From: DATKKK01 sp964354625
Lineage (GTDB): Archaea > Thermoproteota > Bathyarchaeia > Bathyarchaeales > Bathycorpusculaceae
Direction of reading: 5' to 3'
Length of the DNA: 7,804 nucleotides
Assembly: GCA_964354625.1 (NCBI GenBank)
Contig: CAYHAK010000063.1
Location: forward strand, 1-7,804
A program made the position numbers and the translations under genes. Of the stretch, positions 6,460-7,804 are shown piece by piece. Numbering within the stretch: position 1 is the stretch's first letter; every line of letters begins with the position of its first letter. A model generated the notes under the pieces. The model had not been told where the DNA came from. It searched no databases and was given only the letters and a program-made list of their open reading frames with translations.

Positions 6460-7080
6460 CTATCTTCTATACGCGAGCAGGCTCTCTGCTCTTTTCAAGT
6501 CCAGTGCAGTATTGACATTGAAGAAAGTTACGAGATCTAGGTCCAGCTGTTGCAGCACCAACGTGGAAACGTAGCGCACACCAGCCAGCCTGTTAATCAT
6601 GTCTCGCATATTCAAGCCTCCATTATTCATCGCGCTTCTTGCGGCCTCTAACGCTGACTTGGTATGATAGACTGCCTGTAACGGTTCCATGCAACCGTTC
6701 GGCCAGCGCGGAATCGTCGCAGTCTTGTTGACGCACAACTCGAGCAGAAGCGAAAGGATCGCGCGCGAGACCAAAGGCGTGTCGCATGGAAGCACTAGCG
6801 AATATGTGCCGCATGACCTCTCGAAGCCTGTTAAGGCTCCCAGGAGCGGCGTTTGTACCTTTTCCCGGTCGACGATTACTTCTATGTCTGGACCGACGAT
6901 TTTGGCGTAATTTTCCGCTTGGGCCTTCGAACTGGTTACTATGATCTTTTCGTCCACGAGGCTGCTGACCGCGTTCAGAACATGCATGATTAGGGGCTTA
7001 TTTGCCAGTCTGAGAATCCCCTTGTCTTGTCCAAGTCTGGTTGATGACCCCCCTGCCAAAATGATTGTTGACGTGTTCAT
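6460..7080 (-). CDS. mobA: Molybdenum cofactor guanylyltransferase (MobA-like)
   Basis: MobA transfers GMP from GTP to molybdopterin to make the guanine dinucleotide cofactor used by DMSO-reductase-type enzymes such as formate dehydrogenases; it is cytosolic. The 206-residue product has the expected size and the nucleotidyltransferase signature ILAGGSSTRLGQDKG (7-21), with R15 and K20 of the phosphate-binding loop. D71 and PLLGALTGF (78-86) follow, then the metal-binding LPCDTP with D100. No other molybdopterin gene or molybdoenzyme is in the window, so its client is unknown, and a CTP-using relative (MocA type) cannot be excluded. TTGAGG (7091-7096 on this strand) is ten bases before ATG 7080. 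The gene converges on the aminotransferase with a 12-base gap. Confidence 0.85.
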   Translation of the reverse strand: MNTSTIILAGGSSTRLGQDKGILRLANKPLIMHVLNAVSSLVDEKIIVTSSKAQAENYAKIVGPDIEVIVDREKVQTPLLGALTGFERSCGTYSLVLPCDTPLVSRAILSLLLELCVNKTATIPRWPNGCMEPLQAVYHTKSALEAARSAMNNGGLNMRDMINRLAGVRYVSTLVLQQLDLDLVTFFNVNTALDLKRAESLLAYRR

Positions 7081-7127
7081 GAAGGGTGTTCCTCAAGGTG
7101 TTGGGTTGGTCACTTGTCGGATTGTAG

Positions 7128-7138
7128 CTGTATAAGTT
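7128..7138 (-). promoter_or_regulatory. Candidate TATA box of mobA
   Basis: On the minus strand the sequence reads AAAACTTATAC, about 50 bases before the mobA ATG; it predicts a leader of some 25 bases that contains TTGAGG. Motif-level evidence only. Confidence 0.4.
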
Positions 7139-7271
7139 TTTTGTATGAAATATTGTCCTGACAAATGGAGTCGTCTCCTCACAGCGCGCGCTTTTTGTCC
7201 GTTTTCTGTCGTTTCCGTCGATTTCTCGTATATCGTCTGAGCCTCTTGCACGTCTCACACACGTTCCATAG

Positions 7272-7292
7272 GTGTTGCCACAGTGGCAACAC
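7272..7292. repeat. Perfect 21-bp palindrome (10-base arms)
   Basis: GTGTTGCCAC and GTGGCAACAC are exact reverse complements separated by one A at 7282. An odd centre with long arms suits a dimeric DNA-binding protein; as RNA it could only form a hairpin by opening the centre. It is the first of three inverted repeats within 53 bases and shares the CACAG/CTGTG core with the others. Confidence 0.65.
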
Positions 7293-7301
7293 AGTTCTGT
7301 G
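7290..7301. repeat. Inverted repeat CACAG-TT-CTGTG
   Basis: Five-base arms around TT, overlapping the last three bases of the 21-bp palindrome. Its CACAG begins 11 bases after the CACAG inside that palindrome (7279), about one DNA helical turn. Confidence 0.45.
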
Positions 7302-7307
7302 GCGTAT

Positions 7308-7324
7308 TGTGACATTTTGTCACA
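7308..7324. repeat. Inverted repeat TGTGACA-TTT-TGTCACA
   Basis: Seven-base perfect arms with a TTT spacer. It ends the cluster, and its right arm runs into another CACAG (7321-7325). Its centre is 34 bases from that of the 21-bp palindrome, about three helical turns, so proteins bound at both would face the same side. Confidence 0.55.
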
Positions 7325-7496
7325 GCCTTTCTCCATAAAACCTTTCCATAGATCCCGGAAAAATGCAAAGGCTGTCAACTGCCCAGAAAACCCAAGCAAC
7401 CACAAAAGAAAGCCTAAGGTGGGCAGGAGTGTCGAGCGCGCACGAACAAAATCCCATTTTTGTGTATTTCGTTGATGCTTTCGTATACAACGTGAC

Positions 7497-7804
7497 CTAA
7501 GGATATTTCTGTCCATAATGGCCCGTGTATAATACTACGTCGAGGATGGGTATTTGGCTGTCCTCGTTTATGTCGCTGTTCGGATTGTATGCTGGATTGT
7601 GCAACAACAACAAAAAAGAGGGAATTGGTTTTGTCCGTTGGGTGCCTATGGGTAGTATTGGACTCGGATCATCATCTGCTCTGGGTAGTTGGGACCTGGC
7701 CATCTGTCCGTAGCGTCGCCTGGGATGTTTGGACCCGGGCCCGGGAATCGCAATGTAGCTGTGACTGTTCTTGGACCGAAATTGTTGGTTACTGAGAGCA
7801 TCCA
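7497..7804 (-). pseudogene. Frameshifted C-terminus of a dockerin-like surface protein, cut by the window edge
   Basis: The minus strand enters from the right edge reading a coherent protein (VTNNFGPRTVTATLRF, then NIPGDATD) whose frame hits a stop at 7646-7648. A different frame, ending at the TAG at 7497-7499, reads YNPNSDINEDSQIPILDVVL: a dockerin-type calcium loop, D-x-N-x-D...D at 7539-7574. A one-base skip at 7705 turns the upstream piece into GDAT-DDGQVP, which aligns residue by residue with the second loop, so both halves of a dockerin pair are present but out of register. Dockerin-like pairs sit at the C-terminus of many secreted archaeal proteins. At least three frame changes are needed, which argues for decay, although sequencing error near a contig end would look the same. 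The upstream domain lies outside the window. Confidence 0.5.

Larger units (their letters stand above)
7081..7496. other. 416-base region without a confident gene
   Basis: The stretch holds the mobA promoter, a pyrimidine-rich tract (about 7191-7230), and three successive inverted repeats (7272-7324). One minus-strand reading frame stays open from 7516 to 6998 and encodes a hydrophobic helix and a cysteine cluster, but it overlaps both the 5' end of mobA and the dockerin remnant, so I do not annotate it as a gene. Confidence 0.45.

Noticed and set aside
7525..7713. Short plus-strand open frame at the right edge
   Set aside because: It is antisense to the dockerin-like segments, which explain the sequence better.
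7734..7745. Perfect palindrome CCCGGGCCCGGG
   Set aside because: On the minus strand it is explained by alternating proline and glycine codons (PGPGP) in the surface-protein remnant.

Overview
This window reads as archaeal chromosome. It carries a membrane-anchored LonB-type protease, the archaeal Holliday junction resolvase Hjc, and the archaeal/eukaryotic ribosomal protein eL33 (L35Ae). TATA-like boxes (CTTATAAAC, TTTAAA, CTTTTAAGC, TTTAATAT) lie upstream of several genes, and GTG and TTG starts are used. Divergent details (an enlarged LonB with an unusual protease motif, and a dockerin-like surface-protein remnant) suggest an uncultured Thermoproteota lineage such as Bathyarchaeia. That placement is inference, not proof.

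Layout, left to right. Positions 1-157 are a promoter region. lonB (158-2401, +) and hjc (2467-2898, +) follow in tandem, then rpl35ae (3059-3334, +) with its own promoter. A winged-helix plus PD-(D/E)XK nuclease-like gene (3331-4011, -) converges on rpl35ae so tightly that the two stop codons share one CTAG. A 437-base gene-free stretch (4012-4448) separates this gene from a rightward pair: a HAD-superfamily hydrolase (4449-5141, +, TTG start) and, 13 bases later, a glutamate-1-semialdehyde aminomutase-like class III aminotransferase (5155-6447, +). A 16-bp inverted repeat abuts the TATA-like box of this pair. mobA (6460-7080, -) converges on the aminotransferase with 12 bases between them.

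The right end (7081-7804) holds no confident intact gene. It contains a cluster of three inverted repeats (7272-7324), a pyrimidine-rich tract and, entering from the right edge on the minus strand, what looks like a frameshifted C-terminus of a dockerin-bearing surface protein (7497-7804).

Functionally this is mostly housekeeping: membrane protein quality control, recombination, translation, cofactor synthesis. The less ordinary items are the LonB with a LonA-like active-site motif, the HAD/aminotransferase pair with its operator-like palindrome, the orphan HTH-nuclease, and the inverted-repeat cluster beside a decayed surface-protein gene. I saw no CRISPR array, tRNA, rRNA or insertion sequence.
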